Of a stretch of 64,000 nt of DNA, positions 10,669-22,060 are shown one piece after another. The notes beneath the pieces are model-generated. The model searched no databases. It saw only the letters and a list, made by a program, of their open reading frames with translations, and was not told where the DNA came from. The stretch comes from Pyrrhosoma nymphula (Eukaryota > Arthropoda > Insecta > Odonata > Coenagrionidae), in assembly GCA_963573305.1 (NCBI GenBank), contig OY754332.1, forward strand, positions 139,679,977-139,743,976, written 5' to 3'. Each line of letters opens with the position of its first letter. Positions within the stretch are counted from its first letter, which is position 1. Position numbers and translations under genes: made by a program.

Positions 10669-12094
10669 TAGCGCAATAACAATTTCATTCAAAAAAGCAA
10701 TAGCATTCACTGAATATCGGAATTTTTAAACATCAATAAAATATGGGAACAGGGATTTCTCTCCAATTGCTGCCCGTCGGTCACTTAATGACGCCACAGT
10801 AATAATGACCGGTGCAATTCTAAATTTTATAAAAATATCACTTTCATAAATATATACAGGGAAATCAATGGAAATAATCTCCGACGAAAACATAACAAAG
10901 GCTTAAACTCACGTTTTACAAGGTATAGGTACCAAACAGCCGAGGATTAAACAGGAATAAGAGTTCACAAGCTCCTGGGTAGTCTACAATCCAACAACTG
11001 ACATGCAAGCAGAAGTTGAATGAAGGCGAACCTCAAATGCTAAAGAGCTCACGTGAAGGTTCGGGGAAAATCGGTTACAATGTGTACGATGCGTTAGCAA
11101 CAATGCAGCATGACAATGAATGTTGCGGATGGACTCACTCCGACAAGTAACCAAGGCGCGAAAAATAATTGGTGGAGTAATCAGTGAGACGAAGAGGAAG
11201 AGATAGAAAACGTGGAGAAACTACATGCGCTATTTGCTAAGGCGAAAATGTTTACCGTCAACAGGGGAGGGCGAACTATACCTATGCGATGAAGAAGAAA
11301 TGATGGACGATACATTTCGAGGGATATATGATATGCAAGATGTAGGGAATACGTGGAAGAGTTTATGAAAGAAGAAAGAGCTCTGTGAGTTGTAGATATT
11401 TCAAGTTCATAATGTTCAAGATCATAAGGTCAACCGGGAAGGAGAACGCCCAAAGAACTTCGTGAAAACTGTTTTAATGCTCTTTCCTAAAAGGAGAAGA
11501 GCCTCAGAATGCGAAGAGTATTAATAAATTAGTTTTATATCACTCACGGAAAGAGTGTGCTTAGAATAATTAACGGGAAGCTGAAAACCAGATCAAACGA
11601 CTACTCAGATTGCAAGCAGTATTCGCTTTGGTAGGGGAAAGAATATTGCGATGCATATGCAGCTATTAAGATACTTTTGGAAAGGAAACCAAGTAGCATG
11701 CAATATCTACTGGATTTCCATACATGGTTGCAAATAGCCATAGAAGGTAATCTTGAATCTGAAATGTTGTATGGGTATTGTATGGATATTATGTTATGAT
11801 ATCCAGCATTGGATATTGTCATGATATCCATGAAATATTAGCCAATGGAGATTTATTGGAAACATGAAATAAAATATAATTATATTCACAAGAGCTAAAT
11901 GAAACACCACTCTAGAAAATATTGACAAAAGTAATCATTGAAGTGGGGTGAAGTGTAAATGTTCAAAGAGATAATTTAAAAATGACGGGATACCAGGTTA
12001 CGTGCAACCCGTGCAAAGGTTATATACAGGTGGGGACACCTACCGAAAAGGTTGTGAGAAACAAGTGAGGCAAAAGGTGCCAACAAGGTGCGTG
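10669..12094. other. No gene recognised
   Basis: AT-rich DNA. A local patch at 11690-11850 repeats GGATAT and ATATCC words in both orientations, but no element ends could be defined. Confidence 0.4.
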
Positions 12095-12122
12095 CCATGA
12101 ATATACATATGTATATTCATGG
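12095..12122. repeat. Perfect 28-bp palindrome
   Basis: Arms CCATGAATATACAT and its exact complement meet without a spacer. The palindrome is flanked by GTGCGTG on the left and TGCGTGC on the right. Confidence 0.9.
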
Positions 12123-12926
12123 TGCGTGCAGGGGTTATGTATCTATCGTTTCTTGTAAGTTGGGCCGTTAGCAATTAAAGCATCTGATATCTGAGCGAAC
12201 ATCGTTTGATTCGATTCTTTTCCCAAGACAGTACAATCATATTTCGAACATCCGCTAGATTCTCTTATCGATACATTCTTTGACGTGTGTACATGCATTT
12301 GACATGCCTATCTTGTGAACGACGATATAAACTTTTGTTGTGTTGAACTTCAGCGTGATTACACTTCCCGCTGCGTGGCGCTTAACGATTTACGGAGTAA
12401 TAGAAAATATTTTTTATCTCAAAAACTGTTTAATCAATTTCATTCAAACTCAGTAGGAAGACGAAACGCAAATAATATTACCAAATGACACTACCCAGAT
12501 GAAAATTTTTGCTTTCCGTTTCCTTTCCGCAGGCAAAAGGAAAGGAAAAGGGAAGCAACTTTGCTTTCCAATTGGCTTCCGATGCTTTCCGGTTGGCTTG
12601 CATTGTGGCTAGTTGCCATCCGATTGCTTTCCGATTCCTTTCCCATGGACTTAGAATTATTTCAGAGAATAAATGTGATTATATTACCATCCGATTGCTT
12701 TCCGTTTCCCTGGCGAAAATGTTCCGTTTCCTCGACCGGTCACGAAGGGTACACGTAGCGGTCATACGCTTAAGGAAGCAAATCAACGTTTGGTGTACGC
12801 TTCTTTGACTGTTGAAGTAGCGTACACGAAACGTACGGAAGCGTTGCTCTCCGATTCCGCTTTCCGACAAGGAGATTCAAGAAGAATCAAGCTGCCCAGA
12901 AACGACAGTTACCATGGATGATACCT

Positions 12927-12958
12927 CATAAATCGAGGTAATATTACCTCGATTTATG
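12927..12958. repeat. Perfect 32-bp palindrome
   Basis: Arms CATAAATCGAGGTAAT and the exact complement meet with no spacer. Confidence 0.9.
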
Positions 12959-14471
12959 GCCTGCAGGCTGTGGGTCTGCTAAGTGCGCCCTCTGAGGGTT
13001 GCGCCCCTAGCAGCCGCCCGCCTGGCCAGCCCCTAGCTACGACGCTGAAGCTAACATGCGGGAATTGGAAACATCTTGTTTATTCGCAGTAGTATTGCAT
13101 AAATCACTAATGCTATTCATACTATGTGGCAACATAGAATAACAGTTATCTGGCATTAATTAATTGCAAATAAAGTTTATCAAGAATTTTTGGTATTTCC
13201 TCAAACTATCACGGAATTATGATTTAATGATTATAGTTCTCGAAGTCACATTTATCCGCGGAAGTGACTACATGTATATGTCGTTCTCAATATCGTACAT
13301 TGGCTCTCCGAGATTGGTCTAATTTGCTACCCCTGAACTGACGCTTGCGCTGAACTGATCTTCTCATACATACGACCTTCGCACCACTTGGACTTGGATA
13401 CCCGGAACCTCTCCACACACGGCGCCTCACGTCGAGGCGCCGCTTGTTTTCCCGATTCCTGCCTTTCACAGGGCGGAACCTTTGCCATGGCGGACTCCCA
13501 GGATGCCGCCAGCGATGCTCCGTTGGAAAAGGACACCTCTTCCTTACCTGCGACCACTGAGCACCATCACTTGATGGAAGATGGCTACACTTTGGTCAGG
13601 CAATTTGGCTCACGGAAAACCAACCCCATTTCTTCCTCCTTTCCTCTCCTTTCCTCACCCTCACTGAGGCGAGTCTGAAGAGACGACGTCTAGCGGTAGA
13701 ATCACCCGAAACAATCGCTACGGCGAACCGTTTCACTCCCATTGCTCCCGTAGATGACGTCATCTCCTCCCAGGAGGAGGATATGGAACTTCAGGATGCA
13801 CCCGTCACCGCCGCACCGACCCAACAGCAGACCGCAACCACCCAGGCGGAATGAGAAGCGGAATCAGACCTCCTCCGATCGTGATCTACGACATGAAGGA
13901 CGCTAGGAAGTTCCGGGAATTCGTGATGAGCAACGTGAAGGACCATAACTTCACGCTATCTAACTCGGAAGACCACACCAACATCTACGTGAAAAACGTG
14001 GATGACTTCACGACACTTCGTGAGGCCCTTACAAGGGCCGACGCTCAATTCCACTCATGGGGTGTGGGGGATGAGAGAACCACGGCATTCCAAATCCGTG
14101 GCTTCTCTTCCCTACACGTAGCAGACCACATCCTGGAGGACCTCCAAGAGATGGGAATACTCGCTAGGAGAATTAGACAGCTCAAACAGGGCGGCAATCC
14201 GATTGGAGTGTTTGTTGTCTCCATCACGCCAAGTATGGAATGGCCAATTGGTCGACTCAAGGCAATCAAATCGGTCGCCAACAATCTGTGCCAGTTCCGG
14301 CTGTACAAACACAAGGAACCACAGATGTGTTACAGGTGCAGCCGGTTCAATCACGGCTCCACTTGGTGCAAGGCCTTGCCCAGGTGCTTCAAATGCGCTG
14401 GGGAACACGAGGGAAAAGACTGCACTGCTGAGAAATCAACGGCCAAATGCTGTAACTGTGGTGGCAGTCAC

Positions 14472-14522
14472 ATCGCCTGCTCCCGCGACTGCCCAAAATG
14501 GGCAGTCGCGGGAGCAGGCGAT
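14472..14522. repeat. Perfect 24-bp-arm hairpin in Jockey ORF1
   Basis: Arm ATCGCCTGCTCCCGCGACTG continues to 14495; three A bases follow, then the exact complement at 14499-14522. It lies directly after the third zinc knuckle, where the reading frame changes. Confidence 0.95.
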
Positions 14523-14533
14523 CGCGGGAGCGG

Positions 14534-14581
14534 GAGCGGAAGAAAGTGAGGGAAATCCCTTTCCCTCACTTTCTTCCGCTC
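14534..14581. repeat. Second perfect hairpin in Jockey ORF1 (22-bp arms)
   Basis: Arm GAGCGGAAGAAAGTGAGGGA extends to 14555, the loop is TCCC, and the exact complement follows at 14560-14581. It starts 11 bp after the first hairpin. Confidence 0.95.
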
Positions 14582-14828
14582 TTCCACAGGTTGTCCGCTC
14601 TTTGCAGGAAACTGCAAAGACCATTCAGATTCCTCTGAGGGAGCTGCAAAAACAACAACGTGCAGCCGCAGCCATCGACACCGAGAGCACAGACCCCGCC
14701 CCCACCGGGACCAAAACGGGACTAGACACCATCCTCAAAACCCTCGCTTCTGTGGCCGCTGTGCTACAAACCCAGATCCAACTGCTGGCCACAACGGTGC
14801 AGCAACTTCCTTCCGTCCTCAATCATGT

Positions 14829-17581
14829 AGGGTAAACATCACAAGGGACGACACGCGCTCAACATCACTTGCTGGAATGCGGGTGGTGCGATCCACAGGA
14901 AAACTCCTGAGCTCCTCGAATTCCTGTCTAGGCAGAAATGCGAGGTTGCCCTCATACAGGAGACCTGGCTGCAGAGCAACTCGCGCTGGACTGTGCCGGG
15001 ATTCTCCGTATACAGGAACGATCGGGACAGCAAAGGAGGAGGAACGGCGATCCTGGTAGCCAATAGACTATCAGTCCAACGATTTCCACTACCAGAAATG
15101 TCATCAATGGAGGTGACGGCGGTAACCCTGGACTGCGTAGGCGACAAACAGATCAGACTGGTTTCAATCTACTCAGCACCGGGAGTGACTCTAGACCCGC
15201 GGGACCTGGAGGCACTATTCAACGACGTGTCAGCAATAATCGCAGGAGGAGACTACAATGCTAAGCACACAGACTGGTCGTCTCGGACAACAAACGCCAA
15301 AGGAAGACACCTGCGTCGATGGACGCTCGGCAAAGGAGTGCAAGTGACAGCGCCATCTTCCCCCACGCACTTCCACAGGAAGAGAGACGGAGATATCTTG
15401 GACATTGCTCTCCACCACCAGCTGCCGAGCGTCCTGACCCCTAGCGTCATCACAGCACTAGACAGCGATCACCTGCCTGTCATCTTCCGGCTCGGAAATC
15501 GTCCGCTCATCACTCCTGCAAAAATCGTCCTGGACTACGACAGCGCCGACTGGGAGTACCACCGCCGTCGGGTAACGGAGAACCTGCAGCCATTCGCACA
15601 AACGTCACTGAGATCGCCACAGGACATCGACCGGCAATGCGACGCAGTCACCGAAGCCATCACCGCTGCCATAGACGACACCATACTCCGGAAGACCGTT
15701 CGCCCATGGAACTTCCTGGCCCTACCGTCAGACATCATCAACAGCATTCGCCAAAAGAATGCACTTCGGAAGCGCTACCAGAACACTCGCTGCGCCTCGG
15801 ATAAAACACAAGTCAACGCAGCGCAACATAAAATCCGAGACGACATTGCGGAGTTTCGGAAGAAGTCGTGGGAAAAGAAGGTAACTTCTCTTTCTTCGCA
15901 GGACGGTTCGCTCTGGCGAATGGCAAGGGCGCTCCGCCGGGCAGGGACCGAGGAGGCTCCACTACGCACGGCAAACGGTCGATTGTTTTCTCCGGTGGAG
16001 AAGGCAAACCACATGGCGTCGTACTTGGAAACGAACTTCAAACCTGCATCTGCATTGCCAGGGGTTCCTGACCCCATCCAGGAACCGGTGCGGCTGGAAC
16101 GGCCGCAACGCGAGCAGACGAGGCGACTAGAGGAATCGGCGCCTGCGTTAAGTTCTACTGGCCTTCGCGGGGCCATGAAGATACTGAAGAGAAAGAAAGC
16201 ACCTGGACCCGATGGGATCGCCAACGAGGCGCTGCGGCACATACCAGTGTCGCTAGCACACGTCTTGTTGGCGATCTTCAACGCATGTCTCCTGATAGGC
16301 CACTTCCCTGGGGCATGGAAGCGAGCGAGGGTTATCTGCATTCCGAAGGCAGGAAAGTCTCCCACGACACCCGAGAACTTCCGCCCTATCTCCTTGATCA
16401 ACACCATAGGGAAACTGTTCGAGAAGCTGATTTTAGAGCATCTTAAGCGAGTCACCACCACCCTGGACATACTCCCGAACCATCAATTTGGTTTCCGGGA
16501 GGAACACTCCACAACGCACCAATTATTCCGGGTACTGAACTTCATTGCTGACGCCAGAAATTGGAAGCACACCACGGTCGGCGCCTTCTTTGACATATCG
16601 AAGGCGTTCGACCGGGTGTGGCACGAGGGATTGCTCCATAAACTTCGAAGTTTTGGATACCCGAACTGGCTGGTGACTTTAATCAACTCATGGCTCCGGG
16701 ACCGCAGCTTCTCCGTGGTGTGGGGAAAGGCGGAATCCTCGCAGCGCATCATCGAGGCAGGAGTTCCCCAGGGAAGTGTTCTTTCTCCAATACTCTTCAG
16801 TGTCTTCACGGCCGACATGCCCTGCGACTTCGGGAGTCAGACGATGGCAGCACTCTACGCTGACGACGCGGTCCTGCTCGCGAGTTCTTCTCAAGCACAC
16901 CAGGCAGCGACATACCTCCAGAGAGCGGTCGACGAGTTGGTCGCTTGGAATCACACATGGCGCTTCACGATCAACGCATCAAAGACCCAAACGATTGTCT
17001 TTTCATCGAAACTGAGACCAAGTGACCCGGGGGAGATCCTAGTCGGCCATGAAGAAGTTCTATGGCAGACGTCCGTCACCTACCTCGGTGTCACCATTGA
17101 CCGACGGCTGAGCATGTCCCAGCATGCACAGCGGGTTGCCGGAACTGCGTACTCACGCCGCCGAGAGATCAACGTCCTCCTAGGCCACGCGCATCTTCCC
17201 ACCAAAACCAGAGTTCATCTCTGGAAATCGCTCCTGAGACCAGTCTACACCTACGCGGCACCTGCCTGGAGCGGTCTCCTTCCCGTATCTGCAGAGCACA
17301 CCATAGGAGTCGCCGATCGTTCCTGCCTCCGCTCCGCGCTACGGCTCGGGTGGACGGTCCACAACAACCTCCTTTACCAGATGGCTGACGAGGAACCGCT
17401 CACCACGTACCTGCAACGACGAACCAAGGAATTTATCCAAAATTGCAGCACCTCCATCTTCGGAGAGCTCCGAAAGATCGCGACTCAGACAACATCATCC
17501 TGGGACAAATATCTTCGACCGCGAGCTGGCACGGGAGACCCCGAGGACCTCCCGCCGAACAAGCGCCGACGGCTCCAATGA
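14829..17581 (+). CDS. Jockey ORF2: endonuclease and reverse transcriptase
   Basis: The frame is open from just after an in-frame TAG at 14826-14828 to TGA 17579-17581, about 917 codons. Translation begins GKHHKGRHALNITCWNAGGA, so the usual N-terminal NITCWNA endonuclease motif is kept although no AUG stands ahead of it; ORF1 ends at 14835 in another frame, so reinitiation or frameshifting would be needed. Endonuclease motifs are QETW, GGDYNAKHTDW and SDHLPVIF. Reverse transcriptase motifs are KKAPGPDGI, NFRPISLINTIGKL, FFDISKAFDRVWH, GVPQGSVLSPILF and the catalytic YADD near 16860. The C-terminal part keeps TYLGVTIDRRL and the RSALRLGW region. No internal stop is visible. The protein nicks the target and copies element RNA by target-primed reverse transcription. 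Confidence 0.85.
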
Positions 17582-18602
17582 GGGAAACTGGCAGCTTACA
17601 TTCGTTCAAGGGGTCCTAAAAAAGGGACCTTTTGTCTCCCTTACCGCAACGCGACAAGGAAGACTGGGGCATGAAGACCCCAGAGAGGCAAGTCCAAGGA
17701 GCCTTAAAGAGCTGGAGGGACAAAAAACCGACCCAGGTCGGGCGACACAGATGACGATGACGCCGTACATTAAATAATAGGTGCGAGAATAGGTGCGTTG
17801 CGTCGTAGGATAGGTATTCAAGCGTTGCAGGTATAATCACGTTAGGTAGATACGAGGTAGTATAATGTACTTCGCTTCGGGATCTAACGTTAAATCTCTG
17901 CTTCGTCGACGACTTTTTTTCGGAAAATGTTCGGAAAGCAAACGGAAAGTATGAATTTGCTTTCCAAATGCTTTCCAATTGCTTTCTTTTTGCACCATTG
18001 GCAGGCAATCGGAAAGCAACCTACGGAAAGCAATTGGAAAGGGTGTGGAAAGCAATTTTTTTTCATCTGGTTATACATTTTAATGTGCTCTTTTTGTGAG
18101 CGTCACCAAACCTTGTCAAAAAACGACGATCACGCGGCCGCGCAGTTCGTCCACTCCCCGTAAAACACTCTATTCAAAAAAATTTTATTCAACGTGTACC
18201 AACTTAGAGACAATGTTTTACAAAGACACCTAGAGCAAACCATTGTCAACAATAAAAATAGAAAATAGTTTCTACAAAGTTTACAGTTTGGCCAAAATAG
18301 GACATCCCAAATTGCATTACACGCTGGGCAAAAGAAACATTTTTCCCTTGCCCAACAGGTCGTGACTCTTTGATAACCTTTGACGAAGCTCACGAAAATG
18401 AAACATTGGAATGTATAATGTCATCTCATAATACTCTTTCTGATTCGTCTTCCTACTGAGATTGAATGAATTTTATTTCATAGTTTATGAGATAAAAAAT
18501 ATTTTCCATTACTCCGTAAATCGTTAAGTAAATGCGGCGGATATAGTAATCGCGCTGAAGTTCGACAACACAAATGTTTATATCGTCGTTCACAAGGTAG
18601 GC

Positions 18603-18950
18603 AAATTGTTTCGGCTGTAAAAACCTTAGAGTTAGGCGTTTGGTCTATCATTTAGCGGAGTTTGAAGAAGATCTATATCCTGGTTTTCGAGAAATTGTTC
18701 ATAAACATTCAATTGTTAATCTTCATGTGTAGGCAATTAGGTGAATTTTTTTTACCTTTTTCTTTCAATTTTTCGTAGCAAATGTATTGTTGTCGTTCCT
18801 CAAACAATTCGTAAATATCATTCCCCGAAGACCTTAGTTGTGGATTACTTCGTTTGAAATAAGCGCCTTGTATGCCTTCCGCATGACATTTCACGCTTGT
18901 GCTTTTTGGCGTTATTTCACATGGGATCCATGGTCCATGGGATAGATTGA
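18603..18950. other. No feature recognised
   Basis: Short unique-looking stretch between the nested element and the PLGRKT promoter region. Confidence 0.4.
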
Positions 18951-18954
18951 CGCT

Positions 18955-19198
18955 GCAGGAGGAGGGGCAGAGGAGTAGACAGAAGCAGCGGAAGCAGCCG
19001 TACGGCGGTGTCGTCCGTGTGACAGTAGTGGGCCTGAGTAAATAATCTTTGGTAGTGGGCGAGTTGTTCCCACTTGATCAAGCTGGAAGAAGTGAGCCCT
19101 GGTGAAGCACTGTGATTGTTTTCGGCATTTTTGAAGGTGTCATTCTCTATAATATTTTTTTAGTCACTCGGGAGTATAATCATTTGTAGTTGGCTCTT
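18955..19198 (+). promoter_or_regulatory. PLGRKT: Candidate PLGRKT promoter and non-coding first exon
   Basis: A relatively GC-rich, purine-rich patch (AGGAGGAGGGGCAGAGGAGT at about 18958) leads to a good GTAAGT donor at 19199. The coding exon downstream starts after a TTTCAG acceptor at 19739, so a non-coding first exon ending at 19198 fits. No TATA box was assigned. An alternative donor is GTGTCA near 19136. This is inference from position and splice signals only. Confidence 0.35.
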
Positions 19199-19739
19199 GT
19201 AAGTTACTCATTTTACGACCGTTCATTTCAACTACTTGAAATTTGGTCTTCCAATGTTTTTGCATTTAACCAACTATGGGTCCGGGATTAGTCTTATAAT
19301 AAAGCTTATCGGAAGCATCTTTGTAAATCATCAAACCGTGTATTTTCCGTGCTCTCTGATTCTATGAGGAAACATTACTCCGTGGTTGCTTGGCGTGCAA
19401 GTGCCGATATGGCATCGACTCCATCACCGCGATTTACAATAATTGTTTTTGTTTCATGTAGTTATTATTTATTCCGTGTTAAATTTTCCGAATAATTTTC
19501 ATAGCGCGATGTGTAGTCATAGTTTTCAGTGTAAATTTTGGCTGGAATGACTGTTTTAAGGAGAATCTGTTGAACTCACTCAAATATTATTGAATTGTTC
19601 TATTATTTTTCTCATGTTGGCATTGTTTAATTTTCGTTTGGAATGCGAAGACGTAGTTCACGTGGATGCTCTTGTTACCCAATGCACGGATTTTTGAAAT
19701 GCCTAAACTTGTTCAACTTAACATGTTCGTCAATTTCAG

Positions 19740-19848
19740 GTGATATGCCATAATCTTAAGGATCAAAATGGGGAATATATTCAAGAGTGCCGCAGAGGAA
19801 CACTTAAGAAAAAATCAAGAGTTTATTGCCGAAATGAATAAAATAACC
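19740..19848 (+). CDS. PLGRKT: Plasminogen receptor (KT) homologue, first coding exon
   Basis: After a TTTCAG acceptor the exon has a 28-nt leader and ATG at 19768, encoding MGNIFKSAAEEHLRKNQEFI then AEMNKIT, ending in phase 0 at a GTAAGT donor (19849). Human Plg-RKT likewise starts with a short MG-x-IF amphipathic stretch and a KNQ-EF motif. The protein family is a small integral membrane protein that in vertebrates exposes a C-terminal lysine to bind plasminogen; the function in arthropods is not shown by this sequence. The remaining exons are at 33618-33748 and 51039-51148; the last is not seen. Confidence 0.85.
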
Positions 19849-20502
19849 GTAAGTTGCATTGGCGTTATTTCATTTTTTCTTTGGAATTACTTCGTTCTGT
19901 AAAATAATCAATAAATAATTTGGATGTGATAGAATGCATGTAGTAGCTTATTCATAATGTAATATGCCATCGATGTGAAAGTTGAATTATTGACGCTGTC
20001 AGAATTCTCGCTATTGCTGATCCCTGACGTAGTCTTAGGTAGTCTTAGTATAATGACTATAATTTGTTACTTCAGTCCTTATTGCTTATTGAGGAAAACT
20101 TAAATCTCTTCCAATCTCAAGCTGACATTCACTGTCACTTCACTAGAACCAAATTCAATTTGGATGTTGAGACTTAAGTCCTACTAAATTATAAATTTGG
20201 ACGTGGAGTAGGTACTAAAACATGTTACCAAACTCCCTTCAACTTGATAGCATGATTAAATTTCGATTGGTACAAGAGAAAAGGATCGTAGCTAGACCAA
20301 TCTATTCCATTTAAGACTATTTTGTGGTTGATATACATACTATGTCTTTGCTTTGTAGCTTGGAGTTACTTCATTTCATTTTGCTGGCGTCTATCACAAA
20401 ATTGGGCCTATAAGGAATTTCTATGATAAATTTTTAAATTGTTCAGTTTTTGATTGCCTCCTGATGGAGTTGAATTGTTCCCTTGTGAAAATAGATTCAA
20501 GT

Positions 20503-20720
20503 CTGTATGGTATGCGGGCAACGGCCTGCCACAGTGGAAACACTGGTTCCCGATCAGTCACCGAAGTTAAGCATCATTGTGCTCGGTTCGAGTTTGGAGG
20601 GGTGATCCCCCGATTTGTCTGAGTGCTGTTGCCCCTGTGTGCACGTGGCGGACAGTATATGCGAAATGACCTTTGCCGTCAAAGCATGTTAAGCAATAAT
20701 ACAACTACTGTATGGTATGC
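20503..20720 (+). mobile_element. 5S rRNA-derived SINE with 13-bp target duplication
   Basis: The body at 20516-20707 (192 bp) is flanked by perfect direct repeats CTGTATGGTATGC (20503-20515 and 20708-20720). Its first 120 bp follow 5S rRNA closely: GGCAACGGCCTGCCAC at the 5' side, GATCAGTCACCGAAGTTAAGC, then the polymerase III internal control region (GCTCGGTTCGAGTTTGGAGG with GGGTGATCC) and TGCTGTTGCC at the 3' side. A further 70 bp unrelated to 5S follows and ends in AATAATACAACTA instead of poly(A). This is the layout of a SINE3-type element with a LINE-derived tail; the partner LINE was not identified. It sits in the first large PLGRKT intron. Confidence 0.85.
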
Positions 20721-22060
20721 CCTGATTACATTGATTCCCATACCACTGACCTGTTCTCTTATTGGAATATTATTTTTCATCTGATGGCACTGGGCATGAG
20801 TCATTTGCTAATCTGTTGGCATTTGATGCGTAATATACAAAGATACAGAGTAAATTCTCAGCACCCTCCATGAAAATTAACGTTTTCAGGGGAGATATAT
20901 AATAGTTGAAATTAATCATTTACCTAGAGAATGAGTCCATTGTAATTTTCCACTAATTTTTTGGGAAAGTTTGTGGAAAATTATGACTGGGACTCGTTGA
21001 TTATATTGCTTGCTGTTAATTTGTGCGTTAGAATGGGACCCTCTTTGAGTAATCACTTGAGGTGGATTCCGGGAGAGTGATATGTTGAGTGGCAATCCTT
21101 TTTGAGTTTAGTAAGTAAAAACGAGCAGAATACATTTTGAATCTACGTGGGAGGAGTGTTTTACATCCATTGTAGCTGTTGTACTTAATCAGGGTTGTTA
21201 CCGGCTTGGAAAACTTGGAAAAGTCATAGAAATTGAAAATGAGCTTGGAAAAGTCGTGGGAAATTAGCCTGGAAAATTGATGTTCCAAGTCAAAATCTGA
21301 TTGTTATCAAGAATTCAGGAGTTCCTTAAGCACTTTATAGTTCCTTGCCTGGATGAGGCATTGGATCACTTGTTTTTAAGCTAATTCACTTGTGTTAGAG
21401 TGTAGGCTTTTGCAGCCATTGATAGTTGCTGATGTGGCTTTCAAAGTTGTTCACTTTGCTCGGGAAGACACTCGCTGCAACGTGAGGGAAATGTTGAGCC
21501 AAGAATCCTCCAGTTGCAGCAAAACTTGGAAAGTCACATTAGCATCTAAGTAATTATGCTCCGAAAATAAACTTTCATCTCTTCTTTACCCTCATGCTGA
21601 TGAAGATGGAATATTTTTTTATCATCAGATTTTGGACACAAAGTACGTGGCTCACATTGTGACCTAAGAATAATATATGCCATTTGTAAGGACACTGATA
21701 TTCACCCAGAAGAGTGATAGTGGTGACTTTCGCTCCATGTCTTTGGACACGTTATTCCCCTGTAGTACGTGCCTTAACGTGTTGTGTTAATCTTCTTTGA
21801 AATACAGTGAAACCTGTCTTATGCAGAATCTCTCGGTGCCATCATTTTTTTCCGGATAAGACAGTTTTCCGCTTAACCCAGGGTCACACATTTCGAAAAA
21901 GACCTTGAAAAGCATTTCACGCCCATAACATGCGTCGCCTAAAAGGTTGGTTTCACTCTAATTTTACTTGACATACGAAACTATTACGAAATCATCAAAG
22001 AACAGTATCACATTGTGGTTAAATTAGTTTATCTGTTTACTAGTTAACATAAAAAATGGT

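Larger units (their letters stand above)
13487..14835 (+). pseudogene. Jockey ORF1 (gag-like nucleic-acid-binding protein), frameshifted
   Basis: The likely start is ATG 13487 (MADSQDAASDAPLEKD). The open frame then shifts three times: to frame 1 near 13640, to frame 0 near 13851, and back to frame 1 near 14490-14530. The 13851-14549 part holds the PRE_C2HC-like region (LREALTRADAQFHSWGV, then FQIRGFSSLHV). Three zinc knuckles follow: CYRC...H....C, CFKC...H....C and CCNC...H....C. The final frame 1 part to the TAA at 14833 has a coiled-coil-like Q- and L-rich tail (LRELQKQQ). Jockey ORF1 proteins bind element RNA. This copy cannot make a full protein. The third shift coincides with two perfect hairpins. 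Confidence 0.8.
12960..17880 (+). mobile_element. Jockey-clade LINE, nearly full length, ORF1 broken
   Basis: A GC-rich non-LTR retrotransposon in AT-rich surroundings. It has a 5' leader from somewhere after 12958, ORF1 with a PRE_C2HC-like region and three CCHC knuckles, and ORF2 with an apurinic-type endonuclease and reverse transcriptase. The 3' region after 17581 includes a self-complementary GGTCCTAAAAAAGGGACC stem. No poly(A) tail or clear target duplication was found; both outer borders are estimates. The ORF1 layout and the DISKAFDRVWH and YADD motifs are typical of the Jockey clade. Confidence 0.8.
12494..18071. mobile_element. TA-flanked element with GGAAAGCAAT subterminal repeats, holding a LINE
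   Basis: Ends are CCAGATGAAAATTTTTGCTT on the left and the complement (GCAATTTTTTTTCATCTGG) on the right. Reconstruction of the host element suggests a TA target duplication (12492-12493 and 18072-18073). Both ends carry clusters of GCTTTCC/GGAAAGC words in varied spacing (12510-12870 and 17930-18055). A Jockey LINE is inserted in its middle. No transposase was found. Confidence 0.6.
12306..18602. mobile_element. Long-TIR element, split by an insertion
   Basis: The left arm (from about 12306, CCTATCTTGTGAACGACGAT) is the reverse complement of the right arm ending near 18602 (ATCGTCGTTCACAAGGTAGG). Similarity runs inward past AACGATTTACGGAGTAAT and AGTAGGAAGACGAA. It resumes on the far side of the inner insertion: sequence from 18072 (TATACATTTTAATG) continues the left arm and pairs with about 18350-18420. 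Without the 5.6-kb insertion at 12494-18071 the element would be about 720 bp. No transposase is present. Confidence 0.7.

Noticed and set aside
15775..16470. A 231-codon minus-strand open frame
   Set aside because: It is antisense to the Jockey ORF2, which carries recognised motifs.
20516..20640. Functional 5S rRNA gene
   Set aside because: The sequence departs from 5S at many positions, lacks a T-run terminator at the right place, and is enclosed with an unrelated tail by target duplications.
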